DNA of 64,000 nt from Lycocorax pyrrhopterus obiensis (GCA_014706295.1 JACSVZ010000001.1:2454379-2518378), one strand, 5' to 3'; counted from the stretch's first letter, positions 45,908 to 59,488 are shown. Program-made: numbers and translations. Notes: generated by a model from the letters alone, not told the origin.

Positions 45908-46757
45908 CAGTTTTGATGTAGTTGCTGTTTCAGTGAAAACATTCAGCTAATAAGTGTTCCACGATCCCATAGCACTTAAACCTGGAGAAGGGGATCTGTG
46001 ACTTCTTTGGGAACAGGACAGATGTGATGCTGATCACAAATTAATTACCTGTGTTTTATTACTCAATTTATTTGCTGTGGGGCACATAGGAATCTGCAGG
46101 TGCCCAGAAAGGGGAAGGGACGTATTTGTTGTTCATGCTGGAATCATAATCTGCTCCTAATTTTCTGCTGTGATTTTGCAGGTGAACCCGAGTTCTTGTA
46201 CAAAGCAGAACTCAGTACCAACTTGTCCATTTTTTTTCCCTTTTCATTCTTGTGAATTATTCCGTAGATAGATCATCCCATATGTTGGTCACAAGGAGAA
46301 CAGCAGCAGTGAATTCGTGTGTGTTTAGCTCTCAGACCTGTGTTAATTTGGACATTAAACACATGGGATTTCCCTGGTAACAAAGCACACTGCATGTGCT
46401 GGGTGCTGGGAAAACAATGATTCTGGAATTCCTCAGCTTTGTCCCTCTGGGAAGCTGTCAATCACTGAGCACCCTGTAAGATTTATTCATCTAATTCCAG
46501 TTGGGCCGATTGTACTTCACATTTCACTGTGCAGTATTTGAAATAAAACACCAAATCCTGGTGTGTTTGAGAAATCCTTTGCTCAGTTTGTCTGACATCA
46601 GACCTCATCACTGGTTGCCTCTGCATAGTTCACATGTCTAAATCCATTATATTCCAGTATGTTAATAACCCCAATTTCATGGTGGATACCTCAGAATAAT
46701 TCTCCTAGTAAATAAATAAAAAAAAAGTCGGTTTCTAAGTAAGTATTTATATTTTAT

Positions 46758-46769
46758 GTTGCTAGCAAC
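46758..46769. promoter_or_regulatory. Perfect 12-bp palindrome, RFX-like
   Basis: GTTGCTAGCAAC is its own reverse complement and equals two X-box half-sites with no spacer. It lies in DYRK1A intron 1. Confidence 0.4.
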
Positions 46770-48746
46770 AGGCCTGCCTCTGTTCACCGAAGGTCAGTGA
46801 CCTGAATTATGTTCAGCTCTGCCAGCAGTGTGTGTAGCCATGAGAAATGCAGGGGTTTCTCTGTATTCCACGAGTATGACTTTAAAAATTACAAAATAAT
46901 CTTTTCACAGAGGAAGAAACTTGAACCTGGCTTTGCAAAAAGATTCCATATTCAATCTTACAATACAGTGATCCTGAATAACGAAAAGAAATCCCTCTAT
47001 GAAGTGTTTTAATTAGTAAAATGTAAAAAGTAAACCCCTCCCCAGCAGGCTTCTCTTTTAATTAAATTTTCATGTTAATAATGGTTTTTGCACTTTAACT
47101 TTTAGGGGTTTAGAAGTCTGATTGCTCTGAACCCAACTTTGATCTGCAGTGAACCTATTGACGTGTGTTGGGTATTGAGTGTTTTGAAGGAAGGGATGGA
47201 TGCTCCTAAGGAATACAGGGAATAAAGCTTGAATTCTCAAAGAGGCCAGCAGGGAAACCAGGCTTGGGGTGTGAGGAAAAGTCAGAGACGTGACAAAGTT
47301 TTGTTATTCGGTGTCACCATCTCCATAACATTGTGGATATAACCTGGAATAGAACGTGCTCAGCATCCTCGGTGTATCTGACTAAGCCTTGTGTAACTCC
47401 ACTCTGGAATTGCTCATGAGCAGGGAGTGGCTCTGGATAGGGGATCCCATTCCCTGTGTTTGAGGAGATCAGAGGAGCCTCGTGTGGGTAGGGAAGAGGA
47501 AGAGTAGAAAGCATCAGTGATTGAAACAGGAAACAAAAGCACGAGGTAAAGTTTAGCACAGTTGATTTCTAAGAACTGCTCTCTTTGTTTAAATAAAAGA
47601 CTTCAGTTTTTATTCTTCTCTTTGCTCTACAACTTTCAATAATTTGCTTTTTAACACCTTTCCTGTCATCTGCTCCTTCCTCTCCTCCTTTATTTCCAAT
47701 TCACTTCTGTTCTATACTGCTAAGTAGATCAAACTGGGTTCTTGAAGCCCAGTAAATGTTATTACTGAGGGGATTCTTCTCGTAATGATCTTACAGACTG
47801 TGTGATGAGTAGGATTTGCTCTTGCCTCCTCTTATCATCAATTTATTATCTAAACCAGGAAGCCTTTGTACAGGCTGGCTGAAAGGCCTTTTGGTTTGAG
47901 AACTTGGCAATGCAGACACAGCAAAGACATTCAGTGACTGAGTTTAAGGTGCTGCCCCTACAGCCATTGGGTGCAATTTGGTTGTATCTATTTAAAAAAA
48001 GACCCCAAATTGTTACCCTTTTATGCTGTATGTCTGTAGCACTGATACTGTCCCAGGGACTCACCAGCTTTGGGCTCTGCTAAAGTTTTAACCCCCTCCT
48101 CGGAAAACAGGGCTCCACCTGCTTTTCCACTCTGGAATTCCACATGAGTTCTCCAGTTCTCCAAGATGGGCTGATTGTTGGAGAGTTGGAAGGAGACTGA
48201 AATTGGGGTGGATCTGTGTTTCCTGGTTAGCTCTGAAATGCACAGATGTGTTGATTCCTGGTAACAACCTGTTAATGACTTTCTCCCATCAGCAGCTCTT
48301 CTGTAGTGTTGGTAGCTCTTAAAGTGTCTTCTAAATTGTAAAATAACTCAGGGCTCTGTGGGTACCTCTCCAGCTCTTTGGGAGCTGACCAGTCCCATTG
48401 TGGAATGGGTCGGAGGCAATGTTTGAACACTCCACGATATTTTGGCTGAAAATTGCTCAAACTCTGGTGATAGTTTGAACTAAACTGGTTTGGTGTTAAA
48501 ACTGGTCTTGCACTGGTGGCACTGGGAGGGGATCGAGCTGTGGTTGAGTTCCAGGGTGGTGAAGACAAGAGAGTGATGCCTTCAGTCCTTGAGCTTCTGC
48601 TGGCAAAGGTTTCCTGTAATCCTGGTGTAAACCCAGAGGTGCTGCAGGTAAAAGGAGTGAAAGGATATTGGCCAGAGAGAGCTTTCAGAAATAGGACTGA
48701 GGCTCTGTAGCCTTAGGGCACCTGTGTGGGATGGACAAACCTGGTG

Positions 48747-49220
48747 CTCCAGGACTTGGAGCTGCTGGAGCGAGTCCAGAGGAGGCACCAGGATGAGCAG
48801 AGGGATGGAGCAGCTCTGCCGGGAGGAAAGGCTGGGAGAGCTGGGATTGTTCAGCCTGGACAGGAGAAGCTTTGGGGTGAGCTCAGTGTGGCCTTGCAGG
48901 GCCTGAAGGAGCTGCAGGAAACATGGAGAGAGACAATTTGCAAGGGCTGGAGGGCCAGGACACAGGGAATGGCTTCCCAGTGCCAGAGGGCAGGGCTGGA
49001 TGGGATCTTGGGCAGGAATTGTTCCCTGGGAGGGTGGGCAGGCCCTGGCACAGGGTGCCCAGAGCAGCTGTGGCTGCCCCTGGATCCCTGGCAGTGCCCA
49101 AGGCCAGGTTGGACATTGGGGCTTGGAGCAGCCTGGGACAGTGGAAGGTGTCCCTGCCATGGCAGGGGTGGAATTTGATGAACTTTCAGGTCCCTTTCAA
49201 CCCAAACCACTCTGGGATTC
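48747..49220 (+). mobile_element. CR1 LINE 3' fragment
   Basis: CTCCAGGACTTGGAGCTGCT, GGAGAGCTGGGATTGTTCAG, GGGCAGGAATTGTTCCCTGG, ending CAGGTCCCTTTCAACCC and CTGGGATTCTC. It lies 1.4 kb upstream of DYRK1A exon 2, in sense with the gene. Confidence 0.93.
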
Positions 49221-50661
49221 TCTTGTTTGTTTGTTTAAATAGGAGTTTGCTCTTCCTTTCTTTTTTCTTGTTGAGTCTCAGGGCTGCCTGTGCTGGGTCA
49301 GTGGGGCTCAGCTCAGGGTGGGAGGTGTTCACTCAGCACCTGGACCAGACCGAGCCTTTCACCCAAACTGAAGTGATTTAGGCACAAGAGTGCCCAGTCT
49401 GTAGGACCTGGTGTAGCCTCAGCAGTGCTCATGGCAGCTGTGGATGTGGCAGTGACATTCCAGGGCTCTGTGGAACTGCAGCCATCAAAAGGCTGTGGAT
49501 TCAGGATATGGGTTGGCCACTTTAAGGAGTTTTCCCCTTTTTTTGGAGGCACAACAGCAAGAATTTACCTGCTCCTAAAACATTGACACTACCACTGCAA
49601 CACCTGCTCCTACATGGATCCAAAAAGTGGTTCCTCGTCTTCCTGCCCCCTTCCCTTTGGTGTGGGTGACATTTGAGTGGCACAGGGACAAGCCCAGCGT
49701 GGTGGCAGGAGGGCAGGCTGGGCCCAGGGTGGGCTGTGCAGGGTTTGAACTCTCATTGTTGGGGGGAAATGGAGCGAACGGCGCCGGTTGCTGCTCAAAT
49801 TGCAGGGTCTGAGTGCATTTTAGACTGCTCACACTTGCCTGAAGTTACATATTTCAGGAGGTGTTTAAATAATAATAACTCTCCAATTCCAGCTGGTCAG
49901 TAATTTGCAGAGGTCTCTCAAATTCTCAGTAATTCTAAGTGGGTTTGATATTTCCATAGGTTGTAGAGTACCAATGATTGATTGTTGGAGAACAAGTGAA
50001 AAACAAATGCTTGAGGAATACTTTGACCAGTCTTAGTTGCTGGGTGTTGTGTTTTGGGTTTTAATTTTATTTTTTTGTTCATAATCCTGCTGTTCTTCTT
50101 AACTTCTCTTGGAGTTTTCTTCCTAGAAACTCCTGTCTTTATATCTCTCTGTCTTATGGAAAGTACAGTTTTATTTTTCTGAGCGTATTTTAATTATTTG
50201 CAGCAAGGTGAACCTAATTCAATTTCATCGGGCTATGAGGAGAAATGAACTTTAACATTTAGGAATTTATATACATTTATAGTTATATAGCTTGTTGATT
50301 GGGGAAAATCCCACAAGTTCATTTGTGTTTTAGGAATACTGTCTGGAATTTCTGTAAAAATCCACACATTTAAGGGCTTGGCAAAGATGGGTAACTGTCA
50401 ATTTTTTGGGATGACCTTAATTTTCAGAACTATTCAATGCCCAGTTGAAATTCAAGTTAATCCTTGACATTTTGACACTTAGAAAGTTTTTCTAAAACCG
50501 GATATCAGTGGAAGATAAGTCTTTGTAATGCCTGTCTCTGCTTTTCCTGTTGGAAAACTTCAGTTTCTGTTTGGATTTCCTTGGTTGAGCTTGGGGTTGA
50601 ACCTGAGCAGTTGTGGCTGCAGTTTAAGAAGTTTATTCTTATTTTATTTTTCCTTTTTCAG

Positions 50662-50740
50662 TGTTGTTTGCTGCTGGACTCCCCCCGTCCCCACAACCCC
50701 GCAGGATGATATGAGACTTGAAAGAAGACGATGCATACAG
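50662..50740 (+). CDS. DYRK1A: DYRK1A exon 2: end of 5'UTR and start codon
   Basis: The acceptor TTTTTCAG ends at 50661 and the donor is ACAG|GTGATT at 50741. Coding begins at ATG 50731-50733 and only ten bases lie in this exon: ATG CAT ACA G, giving M-H-T and the first base of the G codon. This agrees with vertebrate DYRK1A, which begins MHTGGETSACKPSS, and the preceding GAGACTTGAAAGAAGACG is, as I recall, conserved in mammalian DYRK1A mRNA. The 5'UTR part contains two upstream ATGs. Context at the start is GACGATGC, a weak match to Kozak at +4. Confidence 0.9.
50706..50714 (+). other. Minimal uORF in the DYRK1A 5'UTR
   Basis: ATG ATA TGA: two codons and a stop. The stop overlaps the next upstream ATG as ATGA, an arrangement that can allow reinitiation. 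Confidence 0.6.
50711..50740 (+). other. Overlapping uORF reading through the DYRK1A start
   Basis: ATG at 50711 opens a frame different from the main one, passes over the DYRK1A start codon and is still open at the exon end in phase 0. Its stop lies in the next exon, outside the window. Ribosomes initiating here would bypass the kinase start. Confidence 0.6.
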
Positions 50741-52789
50741 GTGATTTTATATTTAGGATTTTTACAATGAAAAACTATGGATGTTCTTGATGTGCCTTTT
50801 GTTGCTGTTCCATTCTCTATCCCCCCCCCCAAATGATGTTGTTCCAACTTAGCAGAATATTTAAGAACCTGCAGAATTTTGAAATCTTTCTTTGCCCTTT
50901 GAAAACTCTCCTGCAGCTTGGAAAACTCTCCTTCTTCCAGGAAGAAAATGGCTTTTCTGAATGGAAATACTGTTTTCAAAGTTTTCATGAGAATGCTTTT
51001 AATGGTGCCAGTTTAATGGACTGATTGATATTTTAGGAAGTTCTTCCATTTTTTGGCTAATCAAAAATCCTGGAAGTGCCAAATGTATTTGCAGATTGAA
51101 TAGCTGATTTTTAGTTTTGTTGGAAATAGAGTTCATATTTTGACATAGAAAATCACGAGCAGTAGAAATAGAATAAAACTGAGTTTGTCCAAGAAGGTTG
51201 GTCTAATTCTTTATACCCAAATGCCCTTATTTTAGCAGTTTGGGGGCCTGTAAAGGTGTAGTAGATGCAAAGCAGATCTTTGGTTTGCTTGTTCAGCTTT
51301 AAACCCCAGGAATCCTTGGGGCTGGGAAAAAAAAAAGGTCTGGGTAGATTTCCGTGTGCATCCAGCTCATCTCCTGATTGACAGTTTTCAGTTGCATCAG
51401 CTGTTCATGCATAAACAGCTTTGGAGGGTATATTTACATGGAGCCTTTGGATTAGGACCAAGATGCTGGAAGTGGAGATTTCATTCCGTGAAAACCAAAC
51501 ATCGTTCATTCCACTCCGATGTTTGTGAGTCGTGTGCTGAAAGCTCAAGTCAAAGTGGGTCTAAAGAATTCTAAAATTAGGTTGGGCAAAGAAGAGGAGA
51601 AAGGAAAACTACTCCAAAGGGATATTTCATTGGTTTTAAATATCTACATCTTGAGGAGCAGCATTAAAAGTCTCAAAATTGATGTCCCATCAGATTCGGG
51701 GAGCTCTGTCTAGTAGGCAGTGACAGATTAAAATAGAACTTAAATATTGAGAAAATGTTTTGAAAGCTTTAAAAATATTCATCCCACAACTGAAAGGAGA
51801 GATAATGTTATGAAATAGTACCTTATGTATGACAGTGTTTGAGAGAATTCAGTTTTGTTTTGCAATACATTAATCTGATTTAAAACTTCCAAGTTAAGCA
51901 CTTTCAGTTTTGGTCCGAATTCCTGATTCTGTTGTGCTTGCAGAATAGAAATGGATACAAGATTTTGAAATTTAAGTGGTAATTCTGTCTTCTGCAGCCC
52001 AAATTCTTTATTTACAAGTCCCTCGATAAATACAGATCAGAAAACAGGACAAAGACCTTCATGCCTCTGATGTTTTGGAAGTTAGAACAGTCAGATTTAT
52101 TTGCCTTTTCTGTTTATTAGGAGAGCCAGGCTTGGTGTGCTGAGGTTCTGAGATTTGCAGGCCTTAAAATGAGAACCTGTCCTGTGATCATTTTGTGGTG
52201 CAGTAACAGCCAGAGTCATTTGGTGACTCTGCTGACCTCGATCTCAAGTTCAAAGTAGCTGGGGAGAGCTCAGGCCCAAAACCGAAAGGTTTTTGTGGTG
52301 CTTGAGGATGGTTCTCTTGCATTTTCAAGAAGGTTTCTTGAGGGTGATTGATCAGAGGTGCCTGGTAATGTCTAAACTGTCTTTGGTTAAAGGGGGAGAG
52401 CTTCTATAAGGTCAGTAAATTCTTTGTTACAATGGGCATCACTTCGTTGTCGGGGAAGCTGGCCTGCTCTAAACCCCTACAATCAACCACAGCATAACTG
52501 GGGAAACAATCCCCTAAAGAAGTGGATTTTTTCACTTCTTCTACCATGGAATACTTTAATTTTAGATCACCACTTAAGCTGAAAACACAGAAATGTATTA
52601 AGGGCCACTGCTTTAAAAAAAAAAAGAAAAAGTGAAAATTTGAAGAAATGGGGATATTAAATGTCATTTTCCAGTTTGTTCACCAAGAAAACAAACTTGC
52701 AGCACGTTTAACTTCTCTTTTTGCCCTGTGTAATATGTAGGACACCAAGCAGAAGGGCACTTTAAGATGCTGTGTGGAGAACTGAAAGA

Positions 52790-53690
52790 TTTTCAATAAT
52801 TTTATCAACGATCTGGAGCAGGGGACTGTGTGCCCTCTCATTCAGTTTGTGGGCAACACCAGTGTGGGCAGGAGTGTGGATCTGGAGAGCTGGAAGGCTC
52901 TGCAGAGGGATCAGGACAGGCTGGGTCCATGGTGTGAGGGTCAACCAGGCCAAGGCCCAGGTCCTGTCCTTGGGTCACAACAACCCTGTGGAGCTCCAGG
53001 CTGGGCAGAGGGGCTGGAAAGCTGGGAAAGGCCCTCGGGGTGCTGGTGCCAGCAGCTGGACACGAGCCCAGGGGTGCCCAGGTGGGCAAGAGGCCCCTGG
53101 CACCTGGGCTGGATGAGGAATTGTGTGTCCAGCAGGAGCAGGGCAGGGATTGTCCCTCTGCGCTGGGCACTGAGAGGCCCCTCGAGGGCTGTGCCCAGTT
53201 CTGGCTCCTGCAGGAGAGCCCTGGAGGGGCTGGAGCGTGTCCAGGGCAGGGAACGGAGCTGGGAAGGGGCTGGAGCCCCAGGAGCGGCTGAGGGAGCTGG
53301 GAAAGGGGCTCAGCCTGGAGCAAAGGAGGCTCAGGGGGGACCTTGTGGCTCTGCACAACTCCCTGACAGGAGGGGGCAGCCGGGGGGGGTCGGGCTCTGC
53401 TCCCAGGGAACAGGGACAGGAGGAGAGGGAACGGCCTCAGGCTGGGCCAGGGGAGGCTCAGGGTGGACACCAGGAGCAATTTCTTCCTGGAAAGGGTGGT
53501 CAGGCCTTGGAAGGGACTTTGCAGGGAAGTGCTGGAATCACCACCCTGGGAAATGTTCAGAAACCTGTGGATGTGGCACTTGAGTTCAAGGTTTAGTGAT
53601 GGACTGGGCAGAGTTGGGGTAATGCTTGGAGTTTGATGGTCTTAGAGGTCTTTTCCAGCCTTAATGATTCTCTGATTCCGTGTTTACTTG
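52790..53690 (+). mobile_element. CR1 LINE fragment including the end of ORF2
   Basis: Begins TTTTATCAACGATCTGGAGC and GTGGGCAACACCAGTGTGGG, the last part of the CR1 reverse-transcriptase region. It continues through GGAGAGCCCTGGAGGGGCTG and GGAGCAAAGGAGGCTCAGGG to the 3' end GAGGTCTTTTCCAGCC and TGATTCTCTGATTCCGTG. It is one of the two longest CR1 copies here and gives long spurious open frames on both strands. Confidence 0.92.
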
Positions 53691-56664
53691 TGGATTTTTT
53701 AGGATCTGTTCTGCTTTTCCCTGAACCACTCTGCAGTAAGCAAAGCTGGGGTTCAGCTCCTTACAGGAAAAGCCAAGTTTGTATTTCAGTCATGTTGTGG
53801 TAACACAGGCAATGCCTTAGAATGTGGTTTGTGATAAAAAAGTGTTTGCAGAATGTGAATTTTTCACTTCTTTGTCCTTTGCAAGTCTCTCCAGGACCTT
53901 TTGGGAAAGGAAGGAACCAAACAGTTCCGGGTGTAGTTAGGCTGGTGATCAGTCATGCTACCCATATTCACTTTTCATAGTGTGGTAGCATCAAATTTGG
54001 GGTTGTGCTGGGTTCTTACAAGCAAGGATTCATCTTGGGTTTAAAAGTTGGTGTTTCCAGAGTTACTGCTACGCCTTGTCCTGCTCCTGTGTAACTCAGT
54101 GGTTGGCTGTTCTTTTTTTTCCTCTATTTTGCAGAGATTCCTTATAAAAATCTTTAGGGTTTATAACAGCTTTCTGGTTTTGACTTTCCTAGTTAGCTGG
54201 AGCCTGAGGAATATGGATCTAAAAATACTGAGTTGTCTGATTGTTAAGCTTTTGAAGAGCTCAAAGCCTCTTTTTGTAACCTTTGTAAGAAAACAGAGTA
54301 ACATAATGGTTACAGCAAATATTCTCATCAACATGGAATTATCTTGGATGCACTAGAGATGTTGAGAACCAAGGAAATGTGATAATGGTGTAGTCAAGTT
54401 TGATAAGACATTGGAGGTGCTCAACTTGCTCTTGACTTTAAAAAAAATGGTCATTTTTGGAAAAAAAAAAAAGCCAATCCAATACTTTTCAATAAGGGTA
54501 CTGCAAGAGCAATGAAACAGGCATTTCTCACACAGATACCTGTCTTCCCCAGCTGTATTCCTTATTTAAATATAACAAATCCAGAGGAAAGACTTCTGGG
54601 AAGTTCCTGGACTGGGTTGAGTTTAGAGCCTGCAAGTGTCCAGGTGTTACTTTTATGGAAGAATACAATGAAAATGTAGAATTGGGCCATGCCTCTCACA
54701 TCTCCTTTTCTGATGTTTTAGTTGCTGGTTTCATTGAGCCCGTAGCTATTTTAAAGGATGTTTTTATATGTCAGTAGTAAAAAAACCACAAACCAAAGCA
54801 GAAAAACCCCTCTGTTGTTCTGCAGCCAGAACAAAGCGTGTCCATGGTGCTGCTCTGTGTTTGGAGTTCACCTGTGTTACCTGAACTGCTTCAGTCACAG
54901 CCACTGGAAGTTTCACCAGGAAAATCCAGAGCCTTCCTGGGCCAGCACCGTGTCCCTGGCTCTTCCTGTGGCAGTGCAGACGCTGTCCCTGGTCCCACGG
55001 CAATCACACACCTGGAGGGTCTCTTGGGAGGTGAAAGTTGGTGGCAGAAAACCAGACCCGGCTTGGAAAGAGCAAACCTCTGCTCCGTGTGCTGGTTCCC
55101 TGCTGGGGCACAGTGTGCCTCCCACTGGTTTTGTTTCTGGTGGGGGGGACTGGTTCCAGTTGGATTCTGTCCGGCTGGATCCTCCCAGGGAGCTTTTGGT
55201 GGATATTCAGGTCCTGGCTGAGCAAATCAACACAAGTTTGCCATAAACAGAAGATACCGTGAAAATCACGTCGGAGACAGAGCTGCTCATTAGGAGGGGA
55301 AGTTTGAAATACAAGCAGCTAATGAGGGCTTGGATGTTCCCAGAGTTAACCATGGATAAATCCCTTTGCAGCAGGGGATTGGTGCTGGTTTGCCTGGGAG
55401 TTTTTGTGAGAAAGCAGTCAGGAAGGGCAGCGCTCCTCAGACTGAAAGTGGAGGTTCTGCTTTTCAGAGATGGAGTCATTGACCTCAATGAGTGATAACC
55501 TTGAAGTCAACAGACTAAATTAATGCTCTACTTTCTGGATTTGAGAGCAAGAATGTGAAAACCTGGACAGCTAAAGTTAGATTTGTGCATCCATATTTAA
55601 AAAGAAGTTGCCTATTTAAAAGAAAAGGGTTTTTTTTTTTACCCCTCCTCCAGAATGGCTCAGTACCTGTGATACTGAAAATTGAAGTTTTCAGCCTCAG
55701 CCTGCGTCTAAGGGGAAACAAAAATCCTGTTCCAGGTTTTGGCATGGAATTACAGCCTGGTGGAGGATGCTGCTTTCCTTATCCAGGAACAGACCAGAGC
55801 ATCTAAACCAGAAAATCTTTAGATGCTGTTCTTATAAATAGTTTTAATACTCTGGAAAAGTAATTTCTATTCATTTTGCCTCCCAATACATGTGACCCTC
55901 TTTAAAAACCTTTTGAGGTAACTTTCAGTGAAGTTTTAAGTTGTGAGAAGATTTCTTTATTGCAAGGCTGAAATTTCTTTCTGTTGCCGATTTCTAAGAG
56001 CAAGGACTCACTTAGACTTGAGAAAAAATAGGTTTTGAACAAAAAAAAATTAAAATTCGGATTAAAAATTGCAATATTAACTATTAAAAATTATTTCCCG
56101 TTTCCTGAATGATTGGTCAGTGCACCGAGAATGCCTGAGGTGTATAATGAACATAACACTGCAAATACAGAGTCCTTCTTGCAGCCTTTAAAGCCACTGT
56201 TCAGTGTGGGAACAAAAAGGAAAGGTTCTCTTGGGCAAGGCAGCAATGGGGTGGTGAGACTGAGTTTGGAGCTGCCCACGGAGTCTGGGAATTGTGCCCT
56301 GTCCCAGGGATTGACTGGCTCAGGTGGCTGCTGCTGGGAGTGGCCCTGTCTTGTGCATCCCGTTTTGTGTCCTGTTCCCGCTGCTTTTGGCAGCAGATGT
56401 TCCTGGATTGATCCTGCTGGCCTGGGCTGGGAGGGTTTTCAGTGAAGTTTGGAGTGAGGGTGGGTGCTGGAGGGAATCTCAGCCCGGTGCTCCGGGGAAA
56501 AGCCGTTGGTTCAGATCCAGAGGGAGTTTCTTCCCTTGGACTTGGCACGGGCAGCACCAGTTTGGGAGCGTTCGCAACTTTCCAGGAATCCCACCTGAAA
56601 TCTGGTGCTCCTGAAGGACCTCCCAGGGTGCAAATCTGCACCCAGCAGTACTTCATGGGTATTT

Positions 56665-56852
56665 CATGGAATCCCCGAGGCTGGAAAAGCCCTCCCAGCC
56701 CATCGAGGCCCAGCTGTGCCCGATGCCCACCTTGTCCCCAGCCCAGAGCACTGAGTGCCATGTCCAGGCCTTCCTGGGACACCTCCAGGGATGGGCACTC
56801 CAAACCTCCCTGGGCAGCCCCTGCCAAAGCCTGACCGCCCTTTCTGGAGACA
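56665..56852 (-). mobile_element. CR1 LINE 3' fragment (second subfamily)
   Basis: CCCGAGGCTGGAAAAGCCCT, GAGCACTGAGTGCCATGTCC, CCTGACCGCCCTTTCTGGAG. It is almost identical to the matching part of 14888-15388, suggesting recent activity of this subfamily. Confidence 0.9.
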
Positions 56853-58859
56853 ACACCCTAAATTCATCATCACTAGACAAGCTTGACTTAAACTGGCACC
56901 ACTTTAGTTTCTGAGCATGTTCTGTGTTGCATCCATAAGCAGGGCAGCAAATGTCTGTAGGAGGCATCCTGCTTTATAAATCATGGAGCCAGGTGGAAAT
57001 GACCTCTCCCCCCATCCTTGGAAGTTGTATTTCTTTGGGGTTAGGTTTTAAAATACAGAGACACCATAGGATGGCTCCCTTAGCAGCCAGGCCTGAATAG
57101 TTCTTGGAAAGAATTCCATTTATAATACTTTATCAGGCAGGTGGAGGCAAGAACTGGGCAAATACTGTTCCTAAATCTTGCTGAAATTGGACATTCTGAC
57201 TTCTTAAGATTTGTATTTCTCTTTTTCTAGTCAGGCTGCTGCTTCCTGTTCTATTCAGTTCATCCCTTGATGTGTGGTTTTTAATGTTTCTATCAAATGC
57301 TCTTGCAGACGGTGGTGCCCAGATGTTGTGTTTGCTTGATGCCTGACTGGGATCAAGCTGGTGGATTCCCAGCTTTCCAGAGCAACACAGGATATGCTCA
57401 GCTTGATGACAGAGTTTTTTTCCAGGTTATACATTGAGGAGTAAGTTCCTCTCACCAGGTTTTACCAGAGTTTCCATGCCTCAATGTGCAGTCAGCTCTC
57501 CATGGATAGCTTGGGTATTTCCATAAGGCAGCTTCAGGACACATTTGTCAGCCCTCTGATGTCACTGGGTGCAGCTCAGACGTCATCTGAGTGGGTCTGG
57601 TTAAACTCTGCTGGATTTAGGAACACAATTAAGCTTGGAAAATGTAAAACTGAGAATGTTTCACTCTCAAGATTTCCATTGTGACGCCACAGTCTCAGAA
57701 ACACATTTGTTGATAAGCTGTTAAGGACAGGGATTAGATTAGAGAGCAAGAAACATAATTTGTTTTTAGGAGTGACACATCAGATTTAAGGTTCTGACCT
57801 TCCAGTTGTCCTGGGAAGAGCAGGAAATACCCAGCCCAGCATGGATCCATCAGCCCAAGGGAAAAGCCTGGTTCCTGAGGCTCAGCACTCCCTGACACTC
57901 CCACTTAACCCCTGGTGACATTTGGCTGACTGAAATCCCAAAATATCTTTGGGGATCTAGATTTGAGTTTATTGCACACAGAGCCAGCTGTTGAACATCT
58001 TTGCTGGAAAGGTGGAACAGGTGGCAACAGTTCTGCTCCAGACAGGGAAGAGAGGTTTGTTCTTGATTTCCTCCTTCCCTGTGGGAATCTGTTGGTGCTG
58101 GCATTTTCCTGACAAACTGGTTATTACAGATCCCTTAAAACACTGGGGATACAAGCAGTGCATTGAGTTTTTTACTGGTTAATTCTGGACCTTCTAACTG
58201 GTTTCTTTTTGTGCATACTCTTAACTTATCTTTCATCTAATTGGATCCACTTTGTGAACAGAGAATCCACCCTCAGGTTTGCTAAACCATCCAACACTTT
58301 GCCTTTTCTTTACTAAAATCACAGAAAATTTCAATATTTGTGCATCTTGCCTGTTTGAGCTCAGTATTTTGGGGCGAACTTGGCACTCGTTTCTGCTCCC
58401 TCAGATGTGCTGGAGAGGGATCAGCAGATGTGCTGTGCCAGGAAATAAACAAAAAGATGATGCTTGTAAAGGTGGGGGAGGTTGGTTTCATTTTTACCTG
58501 GTTTTGTAGGCAGTGAGGCCTTTAAATAGAGAAAAATATTAAAATACTGTGATTAAAGTCCACAGTTCCTCAGGACTGTCTCACCACTCCGGAAAAATAA
58601 ACTGTTTCTGGCAATACATGAAGATCCAGACGTGGTTTTTTAGCTTAGCTGTGATAGGACTGACATCTTCATGCTCCTCCAAGGTCCTGAAGATGCCTGA
58701 ATGGAATGAACTGGTTCTCCAAGTTTTTATATATTGGTAAAAGTATCTGATTTCACCTGCCATATTAATGTGAGTTCTGACTTGCTGTTCTTGCCTCTCG
58801 GTAGATCAGATCCTTCTCCACGAGTTGGGTTGAATATAAAACTGTTTTTATCTTCATGT

Positions 58860-59010
58860 AGGTGTGGAATAATGCTTTACATATATTAGCTTATAAAATA
58901 TAAAATAAATTAAAACTCCCCCACCAAATATATTTACTTTATATATTTATATTTATAGAAATATTATATTATTTATCTAAATATTTATATTATATTTAAC
59001 TTATAAGTTT
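58860..59010. repeat. AT-rich low-complexity stretch
   Basis: Nearly pure A/T with repeats such as TATATTTATATTTATAG and ATTTATATTATATTTAAC in DYRK1A intron 2. Confidence 0.8.
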
Positions 59011-59488
59011 TGTACCTTCCAGTAATCCAGAGGCTTTGTGCTAGTTTGGAATAAAAGTGGGAATTAGCCCTTTGAAATATTTCACTTACTGAAGTTCAGC
59101 AAAATATCTGAAAAGGAGCAGATGTCCATCGTAATTCCATTTACAGCTTCACTTTAGGTGTGTTCCAGATGTTCATGGTAGGCTCTGTGTCAGGTCCTTA
59201 AAGACTGTAAAAAAAAGCAGTAATCTGGTAATTGATTTATTCTTGCTTCTTAAGTTAGACCTTTCTAAAATTTGAAGCTGTAAAATCAAGTAATGATTTC
59301 ACAGTGCTGAGTAATTCCTGGACACTTCCCTGAGTCCAGTGATGTATCCACGGTGTGGAGTTCGAGTGTATTTCTGGTGCTTAGGCTCAGAAGGGGATAT
59401 AAATAAGGCATAGTTTCTTTTTAGGTTTAAATGTTCACATCTCTGGAGTTTCCTCCAAAATTCAGTTTTTCAGAATTGGCTTGTTGAG

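Larger units (their letters stand above)
27172..50661 (+). other. DYRK1A: DYRK1A intron 1
   Basis: An intron of 23.5 kb from GTGAGT at 27172 to TTTTTCAG at 50661. From 27853 to 32243 it is free of CR1; the remainder carries eight scattered CR1 copies. Small CpG clusters at 34870, 36545-36605 and 38215-38290 interrupt otherwise AT-rich DNA. No coding exon was recognised; further non-coding first exons cannot be excluded. Confidence 0.8.

Noticed and set aside
52828..53583. Open frames of 213-251 codons on both strands
   Set aside because: They lie entirely within the CR1 copy at 52790-53690.
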